DNA of 27,865 nt, from contig JBDSOT010000122.1 of assembly GCA_039914705.1 (NCBI GenBank), forward strand, positions 1-27,865, written 5' to 3'. The position numbers were made by a program, and so were the translations under genes. Shown in pieces: positions 1 through 8,439 of the stretch; positions within the stretch are counted from its first letter, which is position 1; each line of letters starts with the position of its first letter. Origin of the DNA: JBDSTW01 sp039914705 (GTDB lineage Bacteria; Pseudomonadota; Gammaproteobacteria; SURF-13). Under the pieces are notes generated by a model that saw only the letters and a list, made by a program, of their open reading frames with translations, had not been told where the DNA came from and ran no database searches.

Positions 1-1
1 C

Positions 2-604
2 GAGGTCATCGTGCGCATTCCGCTGCGGTGCAGTGTGCGCGAGGCGCTTGATTTCGTGGAGCGCAGCGGCCCCTGGCTGTTAACACAACTCAAAGCGGCG
101 CAGTTGCGTGCAAGCACGCGCCGGCCCCTCACGGAAGGCGACACACTGCCTCTGCTTGATGAGCAATTGTGCCTACGTTTACTCCCCGCCAGCCGTAACA
201 AAATAACGCGTGCGGGTGATGAGTTGCATGTGCACAGTAATTCCGTGGAACGCAGCGAGCTGGAAAAATTACTGGAGGCTTGGTACCGCCGTCAGGCCAA
301 AGACTATATGGGCATGCGTTTGGCTGAATTAGGTGCACAGCTTGGCTTGCAAGCAAAAAGTCTTTCGATACGCGGACAGAAAACACTGTGGGGAAGTTGC
401 ACTGCGCGAGGCGCGATTACGATGAACTGGCGGCTGATGCTCGCGCCCGTCGCTATTGTGGATTATGTATTGGCACATGAACTTTGCCACGTGCGTCATC
501 TGAATCACTCGGCTCAGTTTTGGGGACTGGTGGAACAGATTATTCCGGATTATCGCAACCGGCGGGCATTGTTGCGGCAGATGCAAGCGACCCTGGAGTT
601 ATAG
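2..604 (+). CDS. YgjP-type (DUF45/M48-like) metallopeptidase, 5' end cut by window
   Basis: Predicted zinc metallopeptidase of the YgjP/WLM-like DUF45 group. The frame is open to the left edge, so the start codon probably lies outside the window; the GTG at 11 is only the first possible internal start. About 200 residues are present, against the roughly 230-240 usual for the family, so little is missing. The signature is complete: a WGSC segment followed by MNWRLMLAP, then the zinc motif HELCH with a downstream HSAQFW segment. The two His of HELCH and the later His would bind zinc, and the Glu would be catalytic. No signal peptide is visible, so a cytoplasmic location is likely. The substrate is unknown. 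It converges on argH across a spacer of about 100 bases filled with palindromic repeats. Confidence 0.85.
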   Translation, partial: EVIVRIPLRCSVREALDFVERSGPWLLTQLKAAQLRASTRRPLTEGDTLPLLDEQLCLRLLPASRNKITRAGDELHVHSNSVERSELEKLLEAWYRRQAKDYMGMRLAELGAQLGLQAKSLSIRGQKTLWGSCTARGAITMNWRLMLAPVAIVDYVLAHELCHVRHLNHSAQFWGLVEQIIPDYRNRRALLRQMQATLEL

Positions 605-615
605 AATAAAGAAGA

Positions 616-670
616 GTAGGTCGGTTGAAGCCGAAGGCGCAACCGACTAGATGTCGGATCCGGCCTACTT
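616..670. repeat. Palindromic intergenic repeat (REP-like), argH/metallopeptidase spacer
   Basis: The outer arms GTAGG (616-620) and CCTAC (663-667) enclose an inner hairpin with arms GTCGGTTG (620-627) and CAACCGAC (640-647), containing a GCC-GAA-GGC mini-stem. This resembles the short hairpin repeats scattered between convergent genes in many proteobacteria. There is no T-run, so it is not a textbook terminator, although it could stabilise 3' ends. Confidence 0.6.
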
Positions 671-690
671 GCTTGATCCGACTACTTGCT

Positions 691-707
691 GGTGGGCGGT
701 GCCCACC
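691..707. repeat. Perfect 7-bp stem-loop abutting the argH stop codon
   Basis: GGTGGGC (691-697) and GCCCACC (701-707) form a perfect stem with a 3-base loop, ending immediately before the argH stop codon (708-710). On the minus strand it is the first thing transcribed after argH, so it may act as a 3' end or weak terminator, but it lacks a U-tract. The sequence resembles the common interspersed GTAGGGTGGGC-type repeat. Confidence 0.5.
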
Positions 708-2099
708 CTACGACAATGCGGCGCGTGCCCTTTTTAGGGCAGCCCGCACTTGCTGCGGCGCGGTGCCGCCGATGTGATTGCGCGCCTGCACCGAACCTTC
801 CAGCGTAAGTACCTCGAACACATCCGGTCCGATAACGGAAGAAAACTGGCGCAATTCTTCGAGCGTCATTTGCGCAAGATCGCGCTTCGTTTCCACGCCG
901 AAACGCACGGCCTGACCGACGATCTCGTGGGCATCGCGAAACGCGACATCTTTACGCACCAGATAATCCGCCAAATCGGTGGCGGTAGAAAATCCACGCC
1001 GCGCCATTTGTAACATTTGCTCGCGCTTGATCTGCATGGCCGGGATCATATCTGAGTAAACACGCAGCGAGCCTTTCACGGTATCCACGGTGTCGAACAA
1101 CGGCTCCTTGTCTTCCTGATTATCTTTGTTGTAGGCCAATGGCTGCGCCTTCATGAGCATTAACAGGGCCATAAGATGGCCGGTAACGCGTCCCGTCTTG
1201 CCCCGCACCAACTCCGGCACGTCGGGATTTTTCTTTTGCGGCATGATCGAGGAACCCGTGCAAAAGTTGTCGCCGAGATCGACAAAATCAAATTGCGTGG
1301 ACGACCATAAAATAAGTTCTTCCGAAAACCGCGATAGATGCACCATCAACAACGCACTTGCCGCCACAAACTCGATGGCAAAGTCCCGGTCGCTGACGGC
1401 GTCCAGCGAATTTTCCGCAGGCGCATCAAAGCCTAAGAGCTGCGCGGTGTACGCACGATCAACAGGATAACTCGTGCCTGCCAGTGCCGCCGCGCCCAAG
1501 GGCATGATATTGACGCGTTTGCGACAATCTTGCAGGCGCGCACGGTCGCGGCTCAGCATCTCGAACCACGCCATCATGTGATGGCCAAAGGTTACGGGTT
1601 GTGCGATTTGCAAATGCGTAAAACCGGGCATGATAGTCTCTGCCTCGCGGTCGGCAAGGTCCAGCAGCGCCGTCTGCAAGCGCAGCAGTTCGTCCAGAAT
1701 AATATCGATCTCGGCGCGCAGATAAAGACGTAAGTCGGTCGCCACCTGGTCGTTACGCGAGCGCGCCGTGTGCAGCTTCTTGCCCGCGTTACCGATGCGT
1801 TCAATAAGGCGGCTCTCGATGTTCATATGCACATCTTCCAGCGCCACTGACCAGGCGAAATCATTGCGCTCGATGTCGAAGTAAATATCGTTCAAGCCTT
1901 TTACGATGGCCTCGCATTCAGCGGAGGTCAGCACGCCAACATGAGCCAGCATCTGCGCATGCGCGATCGAGCCTTGAATATCGTAGGAGTAAAGCCGTTG
2001 ATCGAAGCCCACTGAGGCCGTAAACGCCTCGACAAAGGTATCGGTGGCCTCGGTAAAGCGCCCGCCCCACGGCTTTTTGCTGGTTTCTTTTTTTACCAT
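708..2099 (-). CDS. argH: Argininosuccinate lyase
   Basis: Catalyses the last step of arginine biosynthesis, splitting argininosuccinate into arginine and fumarate in the cytoplasm. The protein is 463 residues, the usual size for this fumarase/aspartase superfamily enzyme. It begins with the typical KPWGGRF, contains the HTARSRNDQVATDLRL segment and GFTHLQIAQPVTFGHH (the region with the catalytic His), and has the superfamily signature GSSIMPQKKNPD with the catalytic Ser. The ATG at 2097-2099 is the only start that keeps the conserved N-terminus. It is divergent from algZ, the same arrangement as in Pseudomonas. The 3' end abuts a stem-loop repeat. Confidence 0.97.
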   Translation of the reverse strand: MVKKETSKKPWGGRFTEATDTFVEAFTASVGFDQRLYSYDIQGSIAHAQMLAHVGVLTSAECEAIVKGLNDIYFDIERNDFAWSVALEDVHMNIESRLIERIGNAGKKLHTARSRNDQVATDLRLYLRAEIDIILDELLRLQTALLDLADREAETIMPGFTHLQIAQPVTFGHHMMAWFEMLSRDRARLQDCRKRVNIMPLGAAALAGTSYPVDRAYTAQLLGFDAPAENSLDAVSDRDFAIEFVAASALLMVHLSRFSEELILWSSTQFDFVDLGDNFCTGSSIMPQKKNPDVPELVRGKTGRVTGHLMALLMLMKAQPLAYNKDNQEDKEPLFDTVDTVKGSLRVYSDMIPAMQIKREQMLQMARRGFSTATDLADYLVRKDVAFRDAHEIVGQAVRFGVETKRDLAQMTLEELRQFSSVIGPDVFEVLTLEGSVQARNHIGGTAPQQVRAALKRARAALS

Positions 2100-2190
2100 A
2101 GTCAGTCCGCCCGTATGAAGATTGAACCGCGTAGCTCTCTAAGAGCATTTATAATTTATTGCAGTATAACGGCCTCACTGCGAGGACGCG

Positions 2191-2210
2191 ATGGGCATGA
2201 AAGTTGCTTT
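2191..2210 (+). promoter_or_regulatory. Candidate sigma-54 (-24/-12) promoter for algZR
   Basis: GGGCATGAAAGTTGCTTT matches the sigma-54 consensus closely: the -24 GG is at 2194-2195, the -12 GC at 2206-2207, with exactly 10 bases between them. The only notable departure is G for T just before the GG. Transcription would start near 2219, before the likely algZ start codon at 2273. A start codon at 2204 would lie inside this element, which is a further argument for a downstream start. No activator site was identified. Confidence 0.5.
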
Positions 2211-2272
2211 TCTGCGCTATCCGTCCCTATTGTATGCTGTCGCTTGAATACTTGATGCACGGGGAATACGCC

Positions 2273-3334
2273 TTGAACGATAGCAAACCCTTCGATAATC
2301 TGTTCCTGCCCAATTTTTGCGGCGTGCGCATGGTACTGGCGCTGGTGATTATTGCGCAGCTATTGGCGTTTGTATTAATACTGGGGCCTTACAATAACAC
2401 TGACCGCTGGACCGATCTCAGCCTGATCTCCCTGTTCATCCAGTGGGTCGCGCTAAGCAGCGCCGCCCTGCTCTGTCTGAGTCGCCCGCTGTTACGCAAG
2501 CTTGGCAATATACCGGCGGCTTGTTTAAGTTACATTTTGTTGATCGCGATAACCGCGCTCGTCAGTGAGGCGGTTTATCGCTTACTGCAGAACGAGGCGC
2601 TCAACGTATGGGTGCCTATTACCTGGCATCGTGATTTTCTACTGCGCAACATCGGCATCAGCGCCATCGTCAGCGCCCTTGCCCTGCGTTATTTTTATGT
2701 GCAGCATCAATGGAAAAAAAATCTGGAATCCGAGGCTAATTCTCGTATTCAGGCCCTGCAAGCGCGCATCCGTCCACACTTTCTATTTAATTGTATGAAC
2801 ACGATTGCCAGTCTGACGCGCACCCAGCCGCAGGTTGCCGAGGCCACGGTTCAGGACCTGGCCGACCTGTTCCGGGCCAGCCTCAGCGATAGCCAGTTAC
2901 GCGTACCGCTGAGCGCCGAACTGGAATTGTCGCGCAAATATCTGCAAATTGAAAAGCTGCGCCTGGGCGAGCGACTTAATGTTGTATGGGAAATGGATGA
3001 CGTGCCGCAAGATGCGCTGGTTCCATCGCTAAGTATTCAACCGCTGGTGGAAAATGCCATTTATCATGGCATCGAGCCTTTACCTGGAGGCGGTACGATT
3101 CGAATTTCCGGTCATAAGGATAATAAACTGATCCACATCATCATTGATAATCCGCTATTACCCAGCGAAGTTCCGGCACGCACCCAAGGTAACGGGATGG
3201 CCATGCAAAATATCCGGCAACGTCTGGAGGCCTATTACGGAAAGCACGGCAAACTTCGCGTAGAACACACTGATAAATATCCGGGGCGCTATGTCGTCCA
3301 GCTAAGCTTTCCCTATTTGCCGAGTACAGCATGA
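2273..3334 (+). CDS. algZ: AlgZ/FimS-like membrane sensor histidine kinase (LytS family)
   Basis: Sensor partner of the LytTR response regulator directly downstream. The N-terminus carries the AlgZ-type LPNFC motif followed by about four hydrophobic membrane segments (roughly residues 20-150). A His_kinase (PF06580-type) segment RPHFLFNCMNTIASL follows, with the presumed phospho-acceptor His, and then a HATPase region with N-box PLVENAIYHG and a GNGMAMQNIRQRL segment. The frame is open from 2204. The TTG at 2273 is preferred because GGGGAA lies just upstream and it gives the family N-terminus (NDSKPFDNLFLPNFC); the ATG at 2255 is the alternative. The stop overlaps the algR start by 4 bases, implying coupling. 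In Pseudomonas this pair controls twitching, alginate and virulence; the signal here is unknown. Confidence 0.88.
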   Translation: MNDSKPFDNLFLPNFCGVRMVLALVIIAQLLAFVLILGPYNNTDRWTDLSLISLFIQWVALSSAALLCLSRPLLRKLGNIPAACLSYILLIAITALVSEAVYRLLQNEALNVWVPITWHRDFLLRNIGISAIVSALALRYFYVQHQWKKNLESEANSRIQALQARIRPHFLFNCMNTIASLTRTQPQVAEATVQDLADLFRASLSDSQLRVPLSAELELSRKYLQIEKLRLGERLNVVWEMDDVPQDALVPSLSIQPLVENAIYHGIEPLPGGGTIRISGHKDNKLIHIIIDNPLLPSEVPARTQGNGMAMQNIRQRLEAYYGKHGKLRVEHTDKYPGRYVVQLSFPYLPSTA

Positions 3335-4068
3335 GGGTGCTCATCGCGGATGATGAATCCCTGGCGCGTGCGCGTCTGCGTGAACTCATCACCGAAATCG
3401 GTGGTTACACGATTGTCGGCGAGGCGACCAACGGCGAACAGGCGCTGCTTATGGGCACCGGCTTACGCGCCGATATTATTCTGATGGACATCCGCATGCC
3501 CGGCATGGACGGCCTGGAAGCGGCGCTGCATTTTTGCACAGCGCAGAATCCGCCCGCAGTTATTTTCACCACGGCATACGGCGACTACGCGCTGGCAGCA
3601 TTTGACGCGCATGCGGTGGATTATTTATTGAAACCGATACGTCAGGAACGTCTGCGCAGCGCGCTGGGCCGCGCCCAACAACTCACTCATAACCAGCTTT
3701 CCGGACTGCAAACCGGGCCTGGCGCACGGGCGCGCACGCATATCAGCGCCCTTGTGCATGGCAACATAAAGCTGGTGCCGGTGGCCGAGATTGCCTATTT
3801 CAAGGCCGATCAAAAATACGTGGCTGCGCGCTTTCCGGCCGGGCAGGTACTCATCGAAGATTCACTGACGGCGCTGGAAACGGAATTCGGCGCGCGTTTT
3901 TTGCGCATTCACCGTAATGCCCTGGTCGCCCGCGCCGGTATTGCAGGTCTGGAAAAAGATACCGATGGCAATCTCATGATTAAGCTGCGCGGGATAGATG
4001 AACAACTGGAAATAAGCCGACGCCATGCACCCATGGTGCGCCAGTGCCTGAAAGATTATATAGCGTGA
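3331..4068 (+). CDS. algR: AlgR-like response regulator, REC + LytTR DNA-binding domain
   Basis: Two-domain regulator of 245 residues. The receiver domain (about 1-120) has the acidic pocket D7-D8, phospho-acceptor D53 in LMDIRMPGMDG, the switch Thr in FTTAYG and the conserved Lys in LLKP. The C-terminal LytTR domain (about 140-245) includes the FKADQKYV, FLRIHRNALV and ISRRHAP stretches typical of AlgR and LytR. The ATG at 3331 overlaps the algZ stop (ATGA). AlgR-class proteins bind DNA without a helix-turn-helix. The adjacent hemC is in the same order as in Pseudomonas, but a 128-base gap leaves room for a separate hem promoter. Confidence 0.93.
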   Translation: MRVLIADDESLARARLRELITEIGGYTIVGEATNGEQALLMGTGLRADIILMDIRMPGMDGLEAALHFCTAQNPPAVIFTTAYGDYALAAFDAHAVDYLLKPIRQERLRSALGRAQQLTHNQLSGLQTGPGARARTHISALVHGNIKLVPVAEIAYFKADQKYVAARFPAGQVLIEDSLTALETEFGARFLRIHRNALVARAGIAGLEKDTDGNLMIKLRGIDEQLEISRRHAPMVRQCLKDYIA

Positions 4069-4196
4069 GTTTAAGGTGCGGATAAATATCGACGACGAAC
4101 ACAAAGAACGTTCTTCACAGCCAAAGTCCGTGTAAAATATCAATCAGCCACTCGTTACTCCTTAGCCTTAGCTTTATATCATCATTCTGGTTAATC

Positions 4197-5138
4197 ATGT
4201 CCGACTCTATTTTGCGCATCGCCACCCGTAAACGTCCGCTCGCCCTGTGGCAGGCAGAGCATGTACGCGAGCGCCTGCTTGCAGCCCATCCGGGATTACA
4301 GGTTGAACTCGTGAGCATGAGCACGCAGGGCGACAAGATTCTCGACGCCCCGCTGGCGAAGGTCGGCGGCAAGGGTCTGTTCGTCAAGGAACTGGAACAG
4401 AGCCTGCTGGAGGGTGAGAGCGATATCGCCGTGCACTCGATGAAAGACGTGCCCGTGGAATTTCCCGAGGGGCTTTATTTGCCGGTGATCTGCCGGCGCG
4501 AAGACCCGCGCGATGCCTTCGTCTCCAACGCCTTTGCGCGTTTCGATGATTTGCCGCAAGGTGCGCGCGTGGGCACCTCCAGTCTGCGTCGCCAAACCGT
4601 GTTGCACGAACGACGCCCCGATCTTGCTATTGCGACCTTGCGCGGCAATGTAAACACCCGCCTCAAAAAACTCGACACCGGCGAATACGACGCTATCATC
4701 CTGGCCGCCGCCGGTTTGCTGCGCCTGGGATTTTCCGAACGTATTACCGAATATCTGGAACCCGAGATCAGCCTGCCCGCCATCGGCCAGGGTGCCATCG
4801 GCATTGAATGCCGCAGTGAAGACGCGCGTATCCATGGTTTGATCGCCGTACTGCACGACCCGGAAACTTATACCTGTGTGCACGCCGAGCGCGCCATGAA
4901 CCGGCAATTACAGGGTGGCTGTCAGGTGCCGATTGCCGGATATGCGCAGTTGCACGCGGGTATATTAACCTTGCGCGGCCTTGTGGGTCGGCCCGATGGC
5001 AGCGAAGTGGTGCGCGGCACCATCAGCGGCGACCCCCAAGATGCCGCCAAACTCGGCGAAGCCCTAGCCGATGACCTATTGAAACGCGGCGCACGCGCCA
5101 TCCTGAAAGATGTCTATGCGGATGAGCGTTTTGCCTAA
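4197..5138 (+). CDS. hemC: Hydroxymethylbilane synthase (porphobilinogen deaminase)
   Basis: Polymerises four porphobilinogens into hydroxymethylbilane in haem and sirohaem synthesis, in the cytoplasm. At 313 residues it matches the family length. Landmarks are the start ILRIATRKRPLALWQAEHV, LAKVGGKGLFVKELE, AVHSMKDVP, GTSSLRRQ, LRGNVNTRL and, near the C-terminus, GGCQVPIAGYA, whose Cys carries the dipyrromethane cofactor. The ATG at 4197 gives the standard N-terminus, although its Shine-Dalgarno sequence is weak. Its 3' end overlaps the hemD start by 29 bases, which supports translational coupling into the hemCDXY run. Confidence 0.97.
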   Translation: MSDSILRIATRKRPLALWQAEHVRERLLAAHPGLQVELVSMSTQGDKILDAPLAKVGGKGLFVKELEQSLLEGESDIAVHSMKDVPVEFPEGLYLPVICRREDPRDAFVSNAFARFDDLPQGARVGTSSLRRQTVLHERRPDLAIATLRGNVNTRLKKLDTGEYDAIILAAAGLLRLGFSERITEYLEPEISLPAIGQGAIGIECRSEDARIHGLIAVLHDPETYTCVHAERAMNRQLQGGCQVPIAGYAQLHAGILTLRGLVGRPDGSEVVRGTISGDPQDAAKLGEALADDLLKRGARAILKDVYADERFA

Positions 5139-5934
5139 ACAGCAAAACAGTTTGCAGGATGTGCGTGTATTGGTAACCCGGCCCGCGCACCAGGCGCAGC
5201 ACCTGTGCGAATTGATCAAGGCGCACGGCGGACAGGCCATACTGTTTCCCGTGCTGGAGATTACCGAACCCGCCGATCCTGCCGCGCTTCTTGGAATCAT
5301 TAGCCGTCTTGATGATTTTGATATCGCCATCTTCATCAGCACTAACGCCGTCAATCAAGCCTTGAATTTGATCTTGGCGCACAGATCATTACCCTTGCAC
5401 TTGAGACTCGCTACCGTCGGCATGCGCACCGCCAGGGAACTTGAACAATTTGGTCTTTGCGCGGATATTTGTCCCAGCGAAAAATTTAACAGTGAGGCGC
5501 TGCTGGAGCTGGCGGAAATGCACGATGTGCGAGGCAAAAATATCGTCATCTTCCGCGGCGAAGGCGGTCGCGAATTTCTCGCCGATACGCTCAAAGAGCG
5601 CGGCGCCACGGTTGAATATGCACAAGTGTATCGCCGCGCAAAACCACAAAATGAAGCCGTTACGCTGCTGGACACCCTGACACACGGTAAAATTGATATT
5701 ATTACTATCACCAGTAATGAAGGCCTGTGTAATCTGTTCGAAATGGCGGGTGTACAAGGCCGGCAACAACTGCTCAGTATTCCGCTGGCGGTGATCAGCG
5801 AGCGCACCGCAACGCTGGCCCGCGAACTTGAGTTTCATCATCCAGCGCACGTCAGCGGCACGGCGAGTGATGATGCCTTATTGGAGGCGATAGTGAACGC
5901 AGTCCATGGAGGTAACACCCAGCATGAATCCTGA
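5110..5934 (+). CDS. hemD: Uroporphyrinogen-III synthase
   Basis: Closes and inverts ring D of hydroxymethylbilane to give uroporphyrinogen III. The family is weakly conserved, so the call rests on the position directly after hemC plus typical segments: VLVTRPAHQAQHL at the N-terminus, IFISTNAVNQA, TVGMRTAREL, GKNIVIFRGEGGREFLADTL, and a late TITSNEGLCNLFE. The 274-residue length is normal. Three ATG codons (5110, 5116, 5122) lie inside the hemC end; 5110 has GAAAG just upstream, but the choice does not affect the conserved core. The 3' end overlaps hemX. Confidence 0.92.
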   Translation: MSMRMSVLPKQQNSLQDVRVLVTRPAHQAQHLCELIKAHGGQAILFPVLEITEPADPAALLGIISRLDDFDIAIFISTNAVNQALNLILAHRSLPLHLRLATVGMRTARELEQFGLCADICPSEKFNSEALLELAEMHDVRGKNIVIFRGEGGREFLADTLKERGATVEYAQVYRRAKPQNEAVTLLDTLTHGKIDIITITSNEGLCNLFEMAGVQGRQQLLSIPLAVISERTATLARELEFHHPAHVSGTASDDALLEAIVNAVHGGNTQHES

Positions 5935-7159
5935 CACACCCGCTAATCAGACAAGCGACGCCGGTTTCGAATCATCGCAGCAGTCCTCGCCTGCACCCGG
6001 CAGCGAAGCTGTCGCTGAAGCCGAACCCATAAAACCTGTATACAGCACCCCATCATCCGGGCGTTGGGCTGTTGTATTCGCCTTGTTTGCCCTGCTGACC
6101 GCATTGAGCCTCAGCGCTGCCGGCTACTACGGTTGGCGGCAATTGACCCAATCCAGGGACGTGCTGACACAGCAAGTAGGACAGAGCGAAGCCCGGCTGG
6201 CGAGCGTGCAAACCGATGTGCAGAGTATGCGCACCTCTATCTCCCGCGAGCTTGACGAGCGTCTCAAGGCCGTACAGGGTGCGCAACAAGAAATGCTGGA
6301 GTCGATGCGCGCACTGAATGCGCAGGTGCGCCAGAAAACCGGCGTGTCTACGGTGCTTGCCGAGGCCGAATATCTGATGCGCAGCGCAAATAACCATCTC
6401 CTGTTCGACCGTGATGTGGACACTGCAATCGCTGCCTTGACAGCCGCCGATGATCGGTTACGCGCCACTGGCGATCCCGATACGCTGAAGGTGCGCGGCC
6501 TGCTCGCTGATGAAATCAATGCCCTGGGGAGGCTACAGAAAACTGATCTGCCCGGCTTGGTGCTGACCCTGAACAGCCTCATAGACAGCGTCGATCAACT
6601 GCCCCTGAAGCTGCAAGCATCGACTCCGCCCAAGGCGCAAGGCCAAACCAAGACGGATGACTGGCGTTCGCTGTTCGGCAATATCTGGGCTTCGCTGAAG
6701 AGCCTGGTGGTGGTGCGTTACGATAATAAAACCGCCGCACCGCTGATCGCACCCGAGCAAAGTTATTTTCTCTATCAAAATCTGCGCCTGCAACTTGAGG
6801 CCGCGCGTCTGGCGCTATTGCGGCGTGATGCGCCAAGCTACCGCGCCACGCTTAACACTGCCCGCAACTGGTTAACGATATATTTCGATACCAATACAGC
6901 CGCCACGCGGCACCTGCTGAACACCCTCGCGCGCCTAAGCGATACAGAAATTAATCCGCCATTACCGGAGATTTCAAGCTCGCTCAAGGCCTTGGTCGAT
7001 TTGATAGAAGTCAGGGCTACGTCAGCGCCGGTAGTTTCCGTCGATACCTCAGCGAACACCGCACTCGCGCCAGAGCTTGTAACACCGGCGCCGGAAACCG
7101 CAGGTGTTGCAGATAGCATCGCGCCGCCTGCAACTGCTGACGAAGCACTCCAACCATGA
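5924..7159 (+). CDS. hemX: HemX-like membrane protein
   Basis: HemX family protein, often annotated as uroporphyrinogen-III C-methyltransferase-like although it lacks the methyltransferase domain; its biochemical role is unsettled. It has a Pro/Ser/Glu-rich cytoplasmic N-terminus, one membrane helix (about residues 45-68, AVVFALFALLTALSLSAAG), a coiled-coil-prone stretch with many Gln and Glu, and a conserved periplasmic region (AEAEYLMRSANNHLLFDRDV). The C-terminus is Ala/Pro/Thr-rich. ATG 5924 is preferred over ATG 5906 because GGAGG (5908-5912) precedes 5924. It overlaps hemD by 11 bases and hemY by 4. Confidence 0.88.
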   Translation: MNPDTPANQTSDAGFESSQQSSPAPGSEAVAEAEPIKPVYSTPSSGRWAVVFALFALLTALSLSAAGYYGWRQLTQSRDVLTQQVGQSEARLASVQTDVQSMRTSISRELDERLKAVQGAQQEMLESMRALNAQVRQKTGVSTVLAEAEYLMRSANNHLLFDRDVDTAIAALTAADDRLRATGDPDTLKVRGLLADEINALGRLQKTDLPGLVLTLNSLIDSVDQLPLKLQASTPPKAQGQTKTDDWRSLFGNIWASLKSLVVVRYDNKTAAPLIAPEQSYFLYQNLRLQLEAARLALLRRDAPSYRATLNTARNWLTIYFDTNTAATRHLLNTLARLSDTEINPPLPEISSSLKALVDLIEVRATSAPVVSVDTSANTALAPELVTPAPETAGVADSIAPPATADEALQP

Positions 7160-8439
7160 AGTTGCTCGCCAAGATATTCCTGGTCTTGCTGGCGGCGGTA
7201 AGCCTTGCCTTGATTGCACGCAACGAGCCGGGCTACATACTCATTGATTACGGTGCGTGGAAGATTGAAACCACACTCACGCTGGCGGTAACCACGTTAG
7301 TACTAGGCTTCGCCGCGCTTTACTCGCTATTACGCATTGCCGCCAATGCTTGGGCTGTGCCGCGGCGCATGCGCGCTTGGCAGCAGCAGCGCCAATCGCA
7401 AAGGGCAAGCAATAGCTTAACGCACGGTCTGATACAAATGGAGGAAGGACGCTGGCAGGCAGCCGAGGAAGGCCTGATCAAGCACGCCAATATTGCCGCC
7501 AAACCGCTGCTTCACTACCTGGCCGCCGCACGCGCGGCGCAAAAACAGGGTGCGCATGAACGGCGCGATAAATATCTGCGCCTTGCACATCAAAGCACGC
7601 CAGGCGCGGATGTCGCCGTCGGACTGACACAAGCGGAATTACAATTGAATCACCATCAAGCCGAGCAGGCGCTGGCGACCTTGCAGCATGTATCGATGCT
7701 CGCGCCCAAACATACTTATGTGGCGAAGCTGTTAATGAAACTTTATATTGAATTGCACGACTGGGCTGCCTTGCTCGTCCTGTTGCCGGCGTTGCGGAAA
7801 CAGAAAATTATCAGCCAGACCGAGGCCGACGAACTGGAAACACGCGCGCATGCCAGTCTGATCGCCCAGGTGCCGCGTACGCAGAATTTACAGGTCGTAA
7901 CCGAGATATGGAATTCCGTTCCGAAACGCTTGCGTACCGCCGAGCCGATTCTGGTGAATTATATTCAGCAATTGCGCGCACATGGAGCGGAACTGCAAGC
8001 CGAGGCCATGTTGCGCGAGGCCCTGAAGTCACGCTGGAGTGATAATCTCATCTATCTTTACGGCCTGGTCGAAGGTCCCGATCCCGCCAAGCAACTGGCT
8101 TACGCCGAAGCTTGTCTTAAGCATCATAGTAAAAACTCCATGCTGCTGCTGACGCTCGGCCGCCTGTGCCTGCGCAATCGTTTGTGGGGCAAGGGTCGTG
8201 CCTATTTTGAATCAAGCATAGGAATGAACCCGTGTACCGAAACCTATCAAGAGCTGGGCTATCTGCTGGAACAAATGAACGAACCTGGGGAGGCCTTGGA
8301 GTACTACCGCAAGGGCTTAAGTACGGTGGTAAACCCTGCCGTGCCGGTTGCGTCAGCAACCGCCTCTAACGGCATAACCGAACCGCCGAAATTGGCCGGG
8401 AACCTTCCCAGACTGCCGGAGGATGAAAGTCGAATTTAG
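7156..8439 (+). CDS. hemY: HemY-like membrane protein with TPR repeats
   Basis: Proteobacterial HemY (HemY_N family), a membrane-anchored TPR protein encoded after hemCDX; it is not the protoporphyrinogen oxidase also called HemY. Two N-terminal membrane helices (about residues 5-22 and 38-60) flank the conserved NEPGYILIDYGAWKIETTL segment, followed by helical repeats across residues 90-400, including ANIAAKPLLHYLAAARAAQ and ELGYLLEQMNEPGEALEYY. The length of 427 residues is within the family range. Its ATG overlaps the hemX stop (ATGA). Its last bases overlap the end of the convergent reductase gene by 4. Confidence 0.9.
   Translation: MKLLAKIFLVLLAAVSLALIARNEPGYILIDYGAWKIETTLTLAVTTLVLGFAALYSLLRIAANAWAVPRRMRAWQQQRQSQRASNSLTHGLIQMEEGRWQAAEEGLIKHANIAAKPLLHYLAAARAAQKQGAHERRDKYLRLAHQSTPGADVAVGLTQAELQLNHHQAEQALATLQHVSMLAPKHTYVAKLLMKLYIELHDWAALLVLLPALRKQKIISQTEADELETRAHASLIAQVPRTQNLQVVTEIWNSVPKRLRTAEPILVNYIQQLRAHGAELQAEAMLREALKSRWSDNLIYLYGLVEGPDPAKQLAYAEACLKHHSKNSMLLLTLGRLCLRNRLWGKGRAYFESSIGMNPCTETYQELGYLLEQMNEPGEALEYYRKGLSTVVNPAVPVASATASNGITEPPKLAGNLPRLPEDESRI

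Noticed and set aside
2204..2272. Upstream extension of algZ from the ATG-like start at 2204
   Set aside because: It overlaps a near-consensus sigma-54 element, lacks a Shine-Dalgarno sequence and adds residues not typical of AlgZ; the TTG at 2273 (or ATG 2255) fits better.
4296..4907. 203-residue minus-strand open frame opposite hemC
   Set aside because: Antisense shadow of a clearly coding gene; no recognisable domain or ribosome binding site.
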